Source: an uncultured Oxalobacteraceae bacterium (lineage in GTDB: Bacteria; Pseudomonadota; Gammaproteobacteria; Burkholderiales; Burkholderiaceae). From it: 12,837 bases of DNA. The stretch's first letter is position 1, and each line of letters starts with the position of its first letter. The stretch covers positions 1 through 12,837 of the forward strand of contig CAMLFK010000138.1 of the NCBI GenBank assembly GCA_946479255.1, given 5' to 3'. Position numbers and translations under genes: made by a program. A model generated the notes under the pieces. That model saw only the letters and a list, made by a program, of their open reading frames with translations. It was not told where the DNA came from and did not search any database. Positions 1-7,270 of the stretch are shown here, piece after piece.

Positions 1-1233
1 GTGGTTCGACCAGTAGCCGTCCGCCGGCATGCGCTTGATGTCCAGGTTCAGGCCGGCCCTTTTCGCCGCCAGCTGGACGATCTGCGCGGTGTCGACCGAA
101 CCGCCGGCGGCGGTCGATGCCACCACCGGCAGGCTCTTGCCGGCCATGCCGGATTTCTGCAGGTGGAACTTGGCCTTGTCCAGGTCGAACTTGCGCTGCG
201 GCAGGCCGGCCAGGTAAAAGCGGTTGGAGCTCTGGATCGGCTGGTCGTTGGCGACGCTGCCGAAGCCGCGCATGGATGCCTTGAGGATCTGGTCGCGGTC
301 CAGCAGGTGTTTCATCGCCAGCACGAAGTGCGGATTTTTCACCGGGCCCAGATTGTCGCGCATGATGAGGTCGGTATAGTGGCCGGTCTTCGATTCGAAC
401 AGGGTGTGGCCGGGAGCGGCCGTCACGGTGCCGGCCGAGCGCGGGTTGATGCCATTGATCAGTTGCACATCGCCCGACAGCAAGGCATTCACGCGCGCCG
501 CCTCGTCGGGAATCGCGAAGTATTCGATTTCATCGAGGTAGGGCTTGCCCGGCTTCCAGTATTCCTCATTGCGCACGCCGACCGAGCGCACGCCCGGCTT
601 GAATTCCTTACACTTGTAAGGACCGGTGCCGACCGCGGTGCTGAAATCGGCCGTACCGTCCTTGATGATCGAGAAATGCGATGTGGCCAGCAAGGCCGGC
701 AAGTCGACATTGGGCGAACTGAGTTTGATCTGAAGTTCGTTCGGGCCGGTCGCCTTGACTTCCTCGAACTCGTCGGCCAAGGCCTTGGCCTTCGATACGG
801 TGGCGGGATTCTTGTGACGCAGCAGGGAATACACGACGTCCGCCGGGGTGAGCGGTTTGCCGTCATGGAAGCGCACATCCTTACGCAGCTTGACGGTCCA
901 CAGCGCGCCGTCCTTGCTGCTGATCGATTCGGCCAGCGCCATCTGCGGGGCCAGCTTGGCGTCGATGGTGGTCAGGCAGCTGTAGAACATGTAGTGCCGC
1001 ACGTAGTCGGCCATGTTGCTGCCCTTGGCCGGATCGAGGGTGTCCGCGGACGAGCCGGCGCCGGCGGCGACGCGGATGCGCCCACCCTTTTTGGGCGCCT
1101 GGGCCAGGGCCGCGCCGGGATACACCAGCAGGCCGCCGGCGGTGGTCGCCAGCATGCCCCCCGCCGCCAGGGTGCGCATCATGTCGCGGCGCGACAGTGT
1201 GGACTGGATGATGTCGAATTTCTGGTCGCTCAT
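1..1233 (-). CDS. ABC transporter substrate-binding protein, family 5 (peptide/nickel/amine type), Tat-exported, C-terminus cut by window edge
   Basis: Periplasmic solute-binding component of a Dpp/Opp-type ABC importer. The visible 411 residues begin MSDQKFDII and carry a twin-arginine signal: TLSRRDMMRTL puts the two arginines at residues 15-16, followed by a hydrophobic stretch and an AALAQA cleavage site near residues 41-46. The mature part has the family 5 signature FHDGKPLTPADVVYSLL, typical of DppA/OppA-like proteins. Family members are usually about 500-540 residues, so roughly the last 100-130 are off the left edge. The start is fixed by a strong GGAGGA Shine-Dalgarno (complement of 1241-1246) 7 bases before the ATG. 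It lies 49 bp downstream of the amine oxidase gene on the same strand, so co-transcription is likely, with permease and ATPase genes expected beyond the edge. The ligand is unknown; an amine, gamma-glutamyl amine or short peptide would fit the neighbours. The family call is firm, the substrate is inference. Confidence 0.93.
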   Translation of the reverse strand, partial: MSDQKFDIIQSTLSRRDMMRTLAAGGMLATTAGGLLVYPGAALAQAPKKGGRIRVAAGAGSSADTLDPAKGSNMADYVRHYMFYSCLTTIDAKLAPQMALAESISSKDGALWTVKLRKDVRFHDGKPLTPADVVYSLLRHKNPATVSKAKALADEFEEVKATGPNELQIKLSSPNVDLPALLATSHFSIIKDGTADFSTAVGTGPYKCKEFKPGVRSVGVRNEEYWKPGKPYLDEIEYFAIPDEAARVNALLSGDVQLINGINPRSAGTVTAAPGHTLFESKTGHYTDLIMRDNLGPVKNPHFVLAMKHLLDRDQILKASMRGFGSVANDQPIQSSNRFYLAGLPQRKFDLDKAKFHLQKSGMAGKSLPVVASTAAGGSVDTAQIVQLAAKRAGLNLDIKRMPADGYWSNH

Positions 1234-1282
1234 GTTTATCTCCTCCAAAGTCTTCAATAGATATTTCGACACGCTCCGCCGG

Positions 1283-2560
1283 TCAATGCAACCAGTCCTG
1301 CAAGCGATAGTAGGCGCCGACGAAGGGCAGGAACCAGGGCTTGCCGAAATGCCCCGGAACCGCCGGCCAAGCCAGTTCACGCCAGGGATTGAGCTCGGGG
1401 CGCCCGGCCATGACATCGGCCATCACCTGCCCCATGTGCACCGACATCTGCACCCCATGTCCGCTGTACCCGGTCGAGTAGTACATGCCGCGATGCTCGC
1501 CGGCGCGCGGCAGGCGGTCCGCCGTCATGTCCACCAGCCCGCCCCAGCAATAATCGATACCCACCCCGCGCAAGTCGGGGAACATATCCTCCATCGCCGC
1601 GCGCAGGATCACACCGCTCTTGGCGTCGGAGCGCGGATTGGACATGGCAAAGCGGGCCCGCCCGCCGAACAACAGACGGTTGTCCGGTGTGACGCGGAAG
1701 TAATTGCCGATATTCCTGGATGTGACATAGCCGCGGCGATGCGGCAGCAGGCGATCGATCAGCACACTGTCGAGCTGTTCGGTCGCAACGATGAAACTGC
1801 CGACGGAAATCATGCGGCGGCGGAAATAGAAGAAGGGCCCGGTGCGCGAATTGCCCGTCGCCAGCAAGACCTGCTTGGCGTCGATGCTGCCGCGTGCGCT
1901 GGTGATGCGAAAGCCGCCGTCGGGACGGCGCTCCATGCCGGTTACCGCCGCCTGTTCATACACCCGCGCACCGCTGCGCGCGGCGGCGTGCGCCAGGCCG
2001 ACGCCGAACTCGCCCATGTGCATCTGGGCGCTGGTCTTTTGCAGCAGGCCGCCGAAGAAGCCCTCCGCCCCCACCTCCTCCTTGAGGCGCTCCGGCAGTA
2101 CCATCTCCACATGCGGATCGACTTCGCGGCGCAGGAGGTCGCAGCTGCGTGCCAGCTTGTCGTAGTGCTCGGGCTTGGCGGCCAGTTTCAGCTTGCCGAC
2201 ACGCGCGAAGTGGCAGTCGATGCGCTCGTCCCGCACCAGCTTCTCGACCGTATCGACGGCTGCGTCGTAGGCCTGGTAGAAGGCGCGCGCCTTGTCCAGC
2301 CCGAGGCGCGCGGACAGGGCGCCGAAATCGTGCGCCAGTCCGGTGTTGCAATGGCCGCCGTTGCGCCCGGACGCTTCGCCCACGACCCGCCCCGCTTCGA
2401 GCACCACGACCGAAGCGCCGCGCTTGGCCAGCGCCAGCGCCGCCGACAAGCCGGTGAAGCCCGCGCCCACCACAACGACGTCGGCACGCCCGGACACCGG
2501 GCCTTGCGCGCCTGCGGTGAAAGCCGGCGCCGTATCGAGCCAATAGGAATCCATTTTCAT
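1283..2560 (-). CDS. FAD-dependent amine oxidoreductase (DAO superfamily, PuuB / gamma-glutamylputrescine oxidase-like)
   Basis: A 425-residue flavoprotein expected to oxidise a primary or glutamylated amine to an aldehyde, releasing ammonia and H2O2. Residues 27-37 form the ADP-binding start (DVVVVGAGFTG, with the GxGxxG at 32-37). Glu55 ends the second strand (VVVLEAG) and would bind the adenosine ribose. GEASGRNGGH at 61-70 and the C-terminal YYSTGYSGHGV at 360-370 are the FAD-contacting motifs seen in PuuB and the related GlpD/DAO oxidases. The length matches E. coli PuuB (426 aa). I chose the start at MKMDSYW, because family members begin just before an SYY/SYW motif; the frame stays open to 2644, but that extension overlaps the HAD gene and looks unlike the family. 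The Shine-Dalgarno is weak (GGGAC-like). It sits 55 bp after the HAD gene and 49 bp before the solute-binding protein. Sarcosine/glycine oxidase-like activity on another amine is possible, so no gene symbol is given. Confidence 0.9.
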   Translation of the reverse strand: MKMDSYWLDTAPAFTAGAQGPVSGRADVVVVGAGFTGLSAALALAKRGASVVVLEAGRVVGEASGRNGGHCNTGLAHDFGALSARLGLDKARAFYQAYDAAVDTVEKLVRDERIDCHFARVGKLKLAAKPEHYDKLARSCDLLRREVDPHVEMVLPERLKEEVGAEGFFGGLLQKTSAQMHMGEFGVGLAHAAARSGARVYEQAAVTGMERRPDGGFRITSARGSIDAKQVLLATGNSRTGPFFYFRRRMISVGSFIVATEQLDSVLIDRLLPHRRGYVTSRNIGNYFRVTPDNRLLFGGRARFAMSNPRSDAKSGVILRAAMEDMFPDLRGVGIDYCWGGLVDMTADRLPRAGEHRGMYYSTGYSGHGVQMSVHMGQVMADVMAGRPELNPWRELAWPAVPGHFGKPWFLPFVGAYYRLQDWLH

Positions 2561-2615
2561 GGCTGCGTCCCGAAGTGAGATTGTTGATGGATAGGCGCGT
2601 TCATGGCCAGCGCGC

Positions 2616-3287
2616 TTACAGGCCGACCAGGGCCGGCAGGCCACTCAGGTCCTTGATTTCGTGGTAGTTGTAGAACGGGGTGCCCGGTTCGTGGCCGCGG
2701 TTGACGAACACCTTGTTCTTGATACCGATATCATGCGCGGACATCAGGTCGTAGCGCAGGCTCGAGGACACGTGCAGGATGTCGTCCGGGCTGCAGCCCA
2801 GCTGGTCGATCATGTATTCGAAGGCCTGCAGGCGCGGCTTGTAGGCGCCCGCTTGCTCGGCCGTGTAGACGCGATGAAAAGGCGCGCCCAGCTTTTCCAC
2901 GCTGTGGGGGATCAGCTCATCCATGGAGTTGGAGAAGATCACCAGCTTGTACTCCTTGGCCAGCTTGGCCAGCGCGGCCGGCACATCCGGGTGCGGCTTC
3001 CAGGTCGACACCGCATCGTAGAACTTCTGGCCTTCGTTGTCGCGGTACTCGATGCCCCAGTGGCGGCAGGTACGCTCCACGGAATTGCAAACAATCTGCA
3101 GGTACGGTTTCCAGTCGCCCATCACTTCATCCAGGCGGTAGGCGGAAAAGTCGGCGGTGAACTGCGCCATCTGCTCGGGGGCGATGCGGTCGGCGAAAAT
3201 CTCGCGCGCCACGTCCGCCATCTGAAAGTTGATCAGCGTCCCATAGCAATCGAACGAAATGTATTTTGGCCTCAGGTTGGTAGTCAT
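2616..3287 (-). CDS. HAD-superfamily hydrolase, annotated as haloacid dehalogenase type II but with altered active site
   Basis: A 223-residue soluble HAD hydrolase of subfamily IA. Motif I is FDCYGTL at residues 12-18, with nucleophile Asp13. Motif II is FSNS at 118-121, the motif III lysine is Lys150 in YKPR, and motif IV is HVSSSLRYDLMSA at 172-184, with Asp180 as the likely acid. The fold and spacing are those of L-2-haloacid dehalogenases. However, from remembered alignment, the arginine that abstracts the halide (Arg41 in L-DEX) falls on an aromatic residue here, and the SSN of motif IV reads SSS. Dehalogenation is therefore doubtful, and a phosphatase or other hydrolase acting within amine catabolism is at least as likely. 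The start is the ATG preceded by AAGGAACC (AGGA 9 bases upstream). The gene opens the apparent HAD-oxidase-SBP unit after a 203-bp gap, so it probably has its own promoter. Confidence 0.9.
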   Translation of the reverse strand: MTTNLRPKYISFDCYGTLINFQMADVAREIFADRIAPEQMAQFTADFSAYRLDEVMGDWKPYLQIVCNSVERTCRHWGIEYRDNEGQKFYDAVSTWKPHPDVPAALAKLAKEYKLVIFSNSMDELIPHSVEKLGAPFHRVYTAEQAGAYKPRLQAFEYMIDQLGCSPDDILHVSSSLRYDLMSAHDIGIKNKVFVNRGHEPGTPFYNYHEIKDLSGLPALVGL

Positions 3288-3464
3288 GTTTCAGGTTCCT
3301 TTATTCGATGGTTTCGTGCCGATGGAGGTTGGGAGGCGCCTTTCACTGCGTGGTTTGTGCTGTTTGAAAGCGCGTCTCCTGATACGAATTACATCATTTT
3401 TAGCCTGTATAAATGTCCCGTTTTAGCGAAACCGAAACACAGAAACAGCGGTATTCGAGGCGCC

Positions 3465-3485
3465 GCGCAGCATAAACCGCTGCGC
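3465..3485 (-). terminator. Hairpin just downstream of the aldehyde dehydrogenase gene, possible weak terminator or transcript-end structure
   Basis: A perfect 7-bp inverted repeat, GCGCAGC / GCTGCGC, with a 7-base loop lies 5 bp beyond the dehydrogenase stop codon. Read on the minus strand it is not followed by a T-run, so it does not look like a classical intrinsic terminator. It could stabilise the 3' end or partly separate the dehydrogenase message from the HAD operon. Confidence 0.35.
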
Positions 3486-3490
3486 CCTTT

Positions 3491-4972
3491 TCATGCCTCT
3501 TTGGCGAAGTCGATCAGCACACTCTTGAAGCGCAAGTTCGCCTCGTAGGCCTGGCGGCCCAGGTCCTTGCCGATGCCGGAGCGCTTGTAGCCGCCGGTCG
3601 GAATCACGAAGTCGGAGGTGCGCCCGTAACGGTTGATCCATACCGTGCCCGCCTCGATGCCGCGCGCCATGCGCATGGCGCGGCCGATGTCGGCGGTGTG
3701 GACCCCGGCGGCCAGGCCGTATTCCGGATGGTCGGCCAGCGCCAGCGCTTCATCTTCGTCGTCGAAGGTCTGCACCGTCAGCACCGGCCCGAAGATTTCG
3801 GCCTCCACCGCTTCCATGCGCGCATCGACATTGGACAGGATGGTCGGCTGGTAGAAGGCGCCATCGGTTCCGGTCGCGACACGTTTGCCGCCGGCGACCA
3901 CGCGCGCCCCGGCATCGACGGAACGCTGGACGATGCCGTCGATGCGCTCCATTTCGCGTTTCGAGATGATCGGGCAGAGGGTGGAATCCGGCTCCCAGGT
4001 ATTGCCCGCCTTGAGCTCCGCAAGGATCGCGCCAAGACGCTCGATGAAGGGCTCGGCAATGCCGCGCTGGACGATCAGGCGCGAACCAGCCACGCAGACC
4101 TGGCCGGCATTGACCGTGATGGCGCGTGCCACGGTGCGCGCGGTCTTTTCCAGGTCGGGCAGGTCGGCGAACACCACCTGCGGGCTCTTGCCACCCAGTT
4201 CCAGCGTGACCGGCCTGGTGCTCTCGGCGCAGGCGGCCATGATGGTGGCGCCGGTGCGGTTGGAACCCGTGAAGGTCACTTTGGCGATGCGCGGATGGCG
4301 GCACAGGGCATCGCCGGCGATGCGGCCGTCGCCCTGGATGATATTGAAGATCCCCTTCGGCATGCCGGCTTCGATCGCCAGTTCGGCCAGGCGCAGCACG
4401 CTGAACGGCGTCATTTGCGAAGGCTTGAGGACCACCGCATTGCCTGCCGCCAGGGCCGGCGCCACCTTCCAGGATGCCATCACGAGCGGCAGGTTCCAGG
4501 GCGCGATGGCGCCCACCACGCCATAGGGTTCCGCGATGGTCATGCCCAGGTGGTCGGTACGGGTCGGTGACAGGTCGCCGCCGATCTTGTCGGCCCATTC
4601 GGCAAAGAAGCGGATGCCTTCGGCGGTGAACGGCACGTCCCAGCCGGCCGCTTCCTTGATGGGGCGGGTGGAGCCGATCGCTTCCAGCCGCGCAAGGGTC
4701 TGCACATCGGCATCGATCAGGTCCGCCCAGCGGCGCATGATGCGCGCACGCTCACGCGGTGCGCAGCGCGCCCAGTCGCTGGTTTTGAAGGCCTGATAGG
4801 AATCCTGCACCGCCCGGTCGACCAGGTCCGCATCGGCCATCGGCAGGCCGGCATAGACCTTGCCGTCAGACGGGCGACTCACATCGCTCATGTCGGCACC
4901 GCCCTCCACATAGCGTCCGCCGATAAAATGCGCGCTGCGCACGATAACCTGATCCGGGTCGAAGCGTTCCAT
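3491..4972 (-). CDS. NAD(P)-dependent aldehyde dehydrogenase (aminoaldehyde / PuuC-KauB-like role likely)
   Basis: A 493-residue member of the aldehyde dehydrogenase superfamily, oxidising an aldehyde to the carboxylic acid with NAD(P)+. The catalytic set is complete: Asn160 in APWN, Lys183 in LKPS, the cofactor loop FTGSNRTG at 234-241, general base Glu258 in LELGGK, and nucleophile Cys293 in GQVCVAG. The C-terminal EIFGPV and GGYKRSGIG motifs are also present. Length is normal. I chose the ATG at 4970-4972 (MERFDPDQV) because AAAGGA lies 9 bases upstream. The frame is open 53 codons further back, but that stretch is not ALDH-like and lacks a good ribosome site. The neighbouring PuuB-like oxidase suggests it removes the aldehyde made by that enzyme, such as gamma-glutamyl-gamma-aminobutyraldehyde or aminobutyraldehyde. 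Betaine-aldehyde or general aldehyde dehydrogenase activity cannot be excluded from sequence. The first gene of the minus-strand run, it is divergent from the GNAT pair across 240 bp. Confidence 0.93.
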   Translation of the reverse strand: MERFDPDQVIVRSAHFIGGRYVEGGADMSDVSRPSDGKVYAGLPMADADLVDRAVQDSYQAFKTSDWARCAPRERARIMRRWADLIDADVQTLARLEAIGSTRPIKEAAGWDVPFTAEGIRFFAEWADKIGGDLSPTRTDHLGMTIAEPYGVVGAIAPWNLPLVMASWKVAPALAAGNAVVLKPSQMTPFSVLRLAELAIEAGMPKGIFNIIQGDGRIAGDALCRHPRIAKVTFTGSNRTGATIMAACAESTRPVTLELGGKSPQVVFADLPDLEKTARTVARAITVNAGQVCVAGSRLIVQRGIAEPFIERLGAILAELKAGNTWEPDSTLCPIISKREMERIDGIVQRSVDAGARVVAGGKRVATGTDGAFYQPTILSNVDARMEAVEAEIFGPVLTVQTFDDEDEALALADHPEYGLAAGVHTADIGRAMRMARGIEAGTVWINRYGRTSDFVIPTGGYKRSGIGKDLGRQAYEANLRFKSVLIDFAKEA

Positions 4973-5034
4973 TCCCAATCCTTTCAATAGATGGAGGACC
5001 TGGCTTCCAAAGGGTGCGCCGGTCCGGGTGACGA

Positions 5035-5050
5035 TGTATGAATTGTATGA
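5035..5050. promoter_or_regulatory. Short direct repeat and candidate -10 element in the divergent ALDH/GNAT promoter region
   Basis: The 240-bp region 4973-5212 separates two divergent genes and must hold promoters for both. Within it TGTATGA occurs twice with a 9-bp period (5035-5041 and 5044-5050), which could be a small operator. On the minus strand the same patch contains TACAAT (complement of 5042-5047), a good -10 hexamer about 70 bp before the dehydrogenase start, but no convincing -35 is found 16-18 bp away. I see no clear promoter for the GNAT gene. Assignment is by eye only. Confidence 0.3.
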
Positions 5051-5212
5051 CCGGTGGGGGAGCATTATCTGCGGCGCCACCCATCCCTGGCGGCACAAAC
5101 TTTCGTTCTGGCGTGGCGGGTGGATGATCATGTGGAATTGCGTTTACCCTGTCCTCATCTGCTCATTCATGTGGCAAGATAGCGCCAAATAAAGTCTCAT
5201 AGGGAGCAATCC

Positions 5213-6076
5213 ATGAAGCATCGAACACCGCAGGACGCAGTCCGATACCGCAGGATGACGGCGGACGACCTGCCGGCCGCGCACAAGCTGTCGCAGTCGG
5301 TGCTGTGGCCGCACCGGCTGGCGGACTGGCAGTTCATCCAGCAGCTGGGCGAAGGCATCGTCGCCGAAGACGACAGCGGCATCATCGGCACCCTGATGTG
5401 CTGGGTCCACGGCCGCGACTATGCATCGCTGGGCATGATGATCGTCGCGCCGCAGCATCAGCACAGCGGCATCGGACACGAACTGGTATCGCGGATCCTG
5501 AAGGAAGTGGGCGACCGCACGCTGCTGCTGTATGGGACCGCAGGCGGCGTGAAGTTCTGCGAAAGCTTCGGCTTTGTGCAGACGGGCTGGGTCCACCTGC
5601 ACCAGGGCAGCGTGTTCCGCACACCTTTCGTTCCGCTCGGCGCCGGCGAGCGGATACGCCCGGTCAGCTCGCGCGACGAAGCTGCGCTGGCCGAGCTGTC
5701 CAAGCGCGCGGTCGGCATGCCGCGCGCCACCGTGCTCAAACATCTGATGGAGGTGGCGGACATCGTCGCCATCGACCGCTACGGCGAATTGATCGGTTAC
5801 GCCGCGCTGCGCAAATTCGGGCTTGGCTATGTGATCGGCCCCGTGGTCGCCCCGGAAGCCGAACGCGCCAAGGCACTGATCGCCCACTGGGCGGGCACGC
5901 ACGCAGGCTCCTTTATGCGTATCGATATCCCCGATGCCAGCGGCTTGTCCGAATGGCTGACCGAGATGGGCCTGGTGCAGGTCGAGCAGACGGTGCACGC
6001 CATGGTGCGCGGCGAGCCGCCGCGTCCCGACCCGTCGGTCACCCGCTATGCACTGCTGAGCCAGTCGCTCGGCTGA
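5213..6076 (+). CDS. GNAT-family N-acetyltransferase, first of a tandem pair
   Basis: A 287-residue protein predicted to move an acetyl group from acetyl-CoA to an amine. The N-terminal GNAT domain (about residues 8-130) starts VRYRRMTADDLPAAH and has the acetyl-CoA pyrophosphate loop in QHQHSGIGHEL (81-91), where Q-x-x-G-x-G falls at 83-88. SFGFVQTGWVH marks the late GNAT strand and helix. The second half, with GYVIGPVVAP and a FMRIDIPDASGLSEWL stretch, resembles the second GNAT-like domain (Acetyltransf_18 type) of two-domain bacterial members such as YitI. The ATG is preceded by AGGGAG, 6 bases away. The stop lies 12 bp before the paralogous second gene, so the two are surely co-transcribed. 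Substrate is unknown; the flanking amine and amino-acid catabolic genes make a polyamine or amino-acid intermediate a reasonable but untested guess. Confidence 0.9.
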   Translation: MKHRTPQDAVRYRRMTADDLPAAHKLSQSVLWPHRLADWQFIQQLGEGIVAEDDSGIIGTLMCWVHGRDYASLGMMIVAPQHQHSGIGHELVSRILKEVGDRTLLLYGTAGGVKFCESFGFVQTGWVHLHQGSVFRTPFVPLGAGERIRPVSSRDEAALAELSKRAVGMPRATVLKHLMEVADIVAIDRYGELIGYAALRKFGLGYVIGPVVAPEAERAKALIAHWAGTHAGSFMRIDIPDASGLSEWLTEMGLVQVEQTVHAMVRGEPPRPDPSVTRYALLSQSLG

Positions 6077-6088
6077 CCGGGGGCCGCC

Positions 6089-6922
6089 ATGACCGATACC
6101 ACAATCATGTACCGCCGCATGACGCAACACGACCTGCCTGGGGCGCATGCCTTGTCGCAGGCGGTGCGCTGGCCCCATCGCCTGGAAGACTGGCAGTTCG
6201 TCCACAGCCTGGGCACGGGTTTTGTGGCGGAAGAAGGCGGAACGGCGATCGGCACCGCCCTGTGCTGGACGCAGGGCGAGCGCAATGGAACGCTGGGGAT
6301 GATCATCGTCTCGCCCGAACACCAGGGCAAGGGCATCGGACGCGAACTGATGAAGCGGGTGCTGGAAGAACTGGGCGAGCGCTGCACACAGCTCATCGCC
6401 ACGCCGGCCGGCCAGCCGCTGTATGAACGCCTCGGCTTCGTGGCGACGGGCAGCATCCACCAGCACCAGGGCATGATGGCGGCGCTGGTGCCAGGGGAAC
6501 GCACCCGCCCGGCCGAAGCGCGCGACACGGCCGGCATCATCGCCCTGGCCAACCGCGCCACCGGCATGGCGCGCGACGCGGTGCTGGCACGCTTGTTGTC
6601 CGTGGCCCAAGGCGCCGTACTGGAACGCGATGGCGAAGTGGCCGGCTTCTCCATCCTGCGCCGCTTCGGCCGGGGCCACGCCATCGGGCCGGTGGTGGCC
6701 GCCGATGGCGAAGCTGCCAAGGCAGTGATCGCACACTGGTCGGATGCCTTCGCGGGTACCTTCGTGCGCATCGACGTCACCGGCGCCAGCGGCATGAAAG
6801 CCTGGCTCGAAGAAGCCGGACTGGCGCAAGTCGATACCGGGGTGGCGATGGCACGCAATGGCGTGCCATCGCTTGACGCAAGCGTGCAGCAGTTCGCTAT
6901 CCTCAATCAGGCGCTCTGCTGA
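6089..6922 (+). CDS. GNAT-family N-acetyltransferase, second of a tandem pair
   Basis: A 277-residue paralogue of the preceding gene. By eye about half the aligned residues agree along the whole length, for example YRRMT..DLP.AH.LSQ, WPHRL.DWQF and .IGPVVA. The acetyl-CoA loop is the canonical PEHQGKGIGREL (76-87), with Q-G-K-G-I-G at 79-84, a better match than in copy one. The C-terminal GNAT-like domain (TFVRIDVTGASGMKAWL) is retained. The start is supported by a GGGGG stretch 5 bases upstream, and the 12-bp gap suggests translational coupling. The last codons (NQALC then stop) lie in a 23-bp perfect repeat that recurs at the end of aspA. It most likely arose from copy one by gene duplication; the pair may have diverged in substrate. 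No substrate can be named. Confidence 0.9.
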   Translation: MTDTTIMYRRMTQHDLPGAHALSQAVRWPHRLEDWQFVHSLGTGFVAEEGGTAIGTALCWTQGERNGTLGMIIVSPEHQGKGIGRELMKRVLEELGERCTQLIATPAGQPLYERLGFVATGSIHQHQGMMAALVPGERTRPAEARDTAGIIALANRATGMARDAVLARLLSVAQGAVLERDGEVAGFSILRRFGRGHAIGPVVAADGEAAKAVIAHWSDAFAGTFVRIDVTGASGMKAWLEEAGLAQVDTGVAMARNGVPSLDASVQQFAILNQALC

Positions 6923-6925
6923 CCG
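6896..6925 (+). repeat. Direct repeat copy A (3' end of second GNAT gene)
   Basis: A 30-bp segment matching 7270-7299 at 28 of 30 positions; the last 23 bases (6903-6925) are identical. Here it encodes the final residues and stop codon of the second acetyltransferase. Because this copy reads as an in-family protein end, it is probably the source copy. Confidence 0.9.
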
Positions 6926-7040
6926 CCAGGCCGGCCGATCCTCGGTCGCCGTCGTGCAGAAATGCCGTTCAGTCAAGGACGCCGTCCCCGCCTGCGAGGG
7001 TGTTGCGAAAAGCGCGCTACAGCATTTTAGTACTGCAAAG

Positions 7041-7151
7041 TTAGCTGTCATTCCCGCGTAGGCGGGAACCTATCTCACGTCTGCACATAGAGTGGAAATG
7101 CTTCGGACCGCATGTGCTATGGGTTCCCGCCTACGCGGGAATGACAGCTAA
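7041..7151. repeat. Nested inverted repeat (REP/BIME- or MITE-like palindromic element)
   Basis: Two 33-bp arms, 7041-7073 and 7119-7151, are inverted copies with one mismatch and enclose a 45-bp loop. Each arm is itself a small hairpin: TTCCCGC, a 4-base GTAG or CTAC loop, then GCGGGAA (7051-7068 and 7124-7141). The loop has its own inverted repeat, GCACAT (7083-7088) / ATGTGC (7112-7117). The core pattern ATTCCC-N8-GGGAA resembles the short dispersed repeats common in Proteobacteria, including the Neisseria dRS3 type, and the GTAG beside a GC-rich stem recalls REP elements mobilised by RAYT transposases. It is non-coding and lies between convergent genes, so it may also act as a two-way transcription stop. 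The structure is seen directly; membership of a repeat family is inference. Confidence 0.85.
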
Positions 7152-7250
7152 AACGACCGAGTACAATTTCCAGTCTACGGTCACTCCCCCTGGCCGGGTA
7201 TAGTCCCCGGAATTGCGATCGGAACTGGTATCGCAGTTTCGATGTTAAAG

Positions 7251-7270
7251 CGGCGCGGGTAACCCGGCCG
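7251..7270 (-). terminator. Possible aspA terminator hairpin
   Basis: CGGC-(G)-CGGGT and ACCCG-GCCG pair to give a 9-bp stem with one bulged G and a very short loop, starting 6 bp after the aspA stop when read on the minus strand. It is followed by CTTTAAC, only a weak T-run, so termination efficiency is uncertain. Confidence 0.4.

Noticed and set aside
1013..2578. Long plus-strand frames opposite the solute-binding protein and the oxidase
   Set aside because: These are shadows of genuine minus-strand genes, with arginine/alanine/histidine-rich translations typical of antisense reading.
4973..5131. 53-codon N-terminal extension of the aldehyde dehydrogenase
   Set aside because: The extension does not resemble ALDH N-termini, and the internal ATG at 4972 has a good AAAGGA ribosome site and gives a normal family length.
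5144..7051. A 635-codon minus-strand open frame opposite both GNAT genes
   Set aside because: It shows apparently repeated halves only because it mirrors two paralogous genes. It has no ribosome site or family resemblance, and the plus-strand frames are clearly real.
7041..7151. CRISPR array or tRNA gene as the cause of the repeats
   Set aside because: There are only two inverted arms and no regular direct repeats with spacers. The fold is not a cloverleaf and has no anticodon-like or CCA features.
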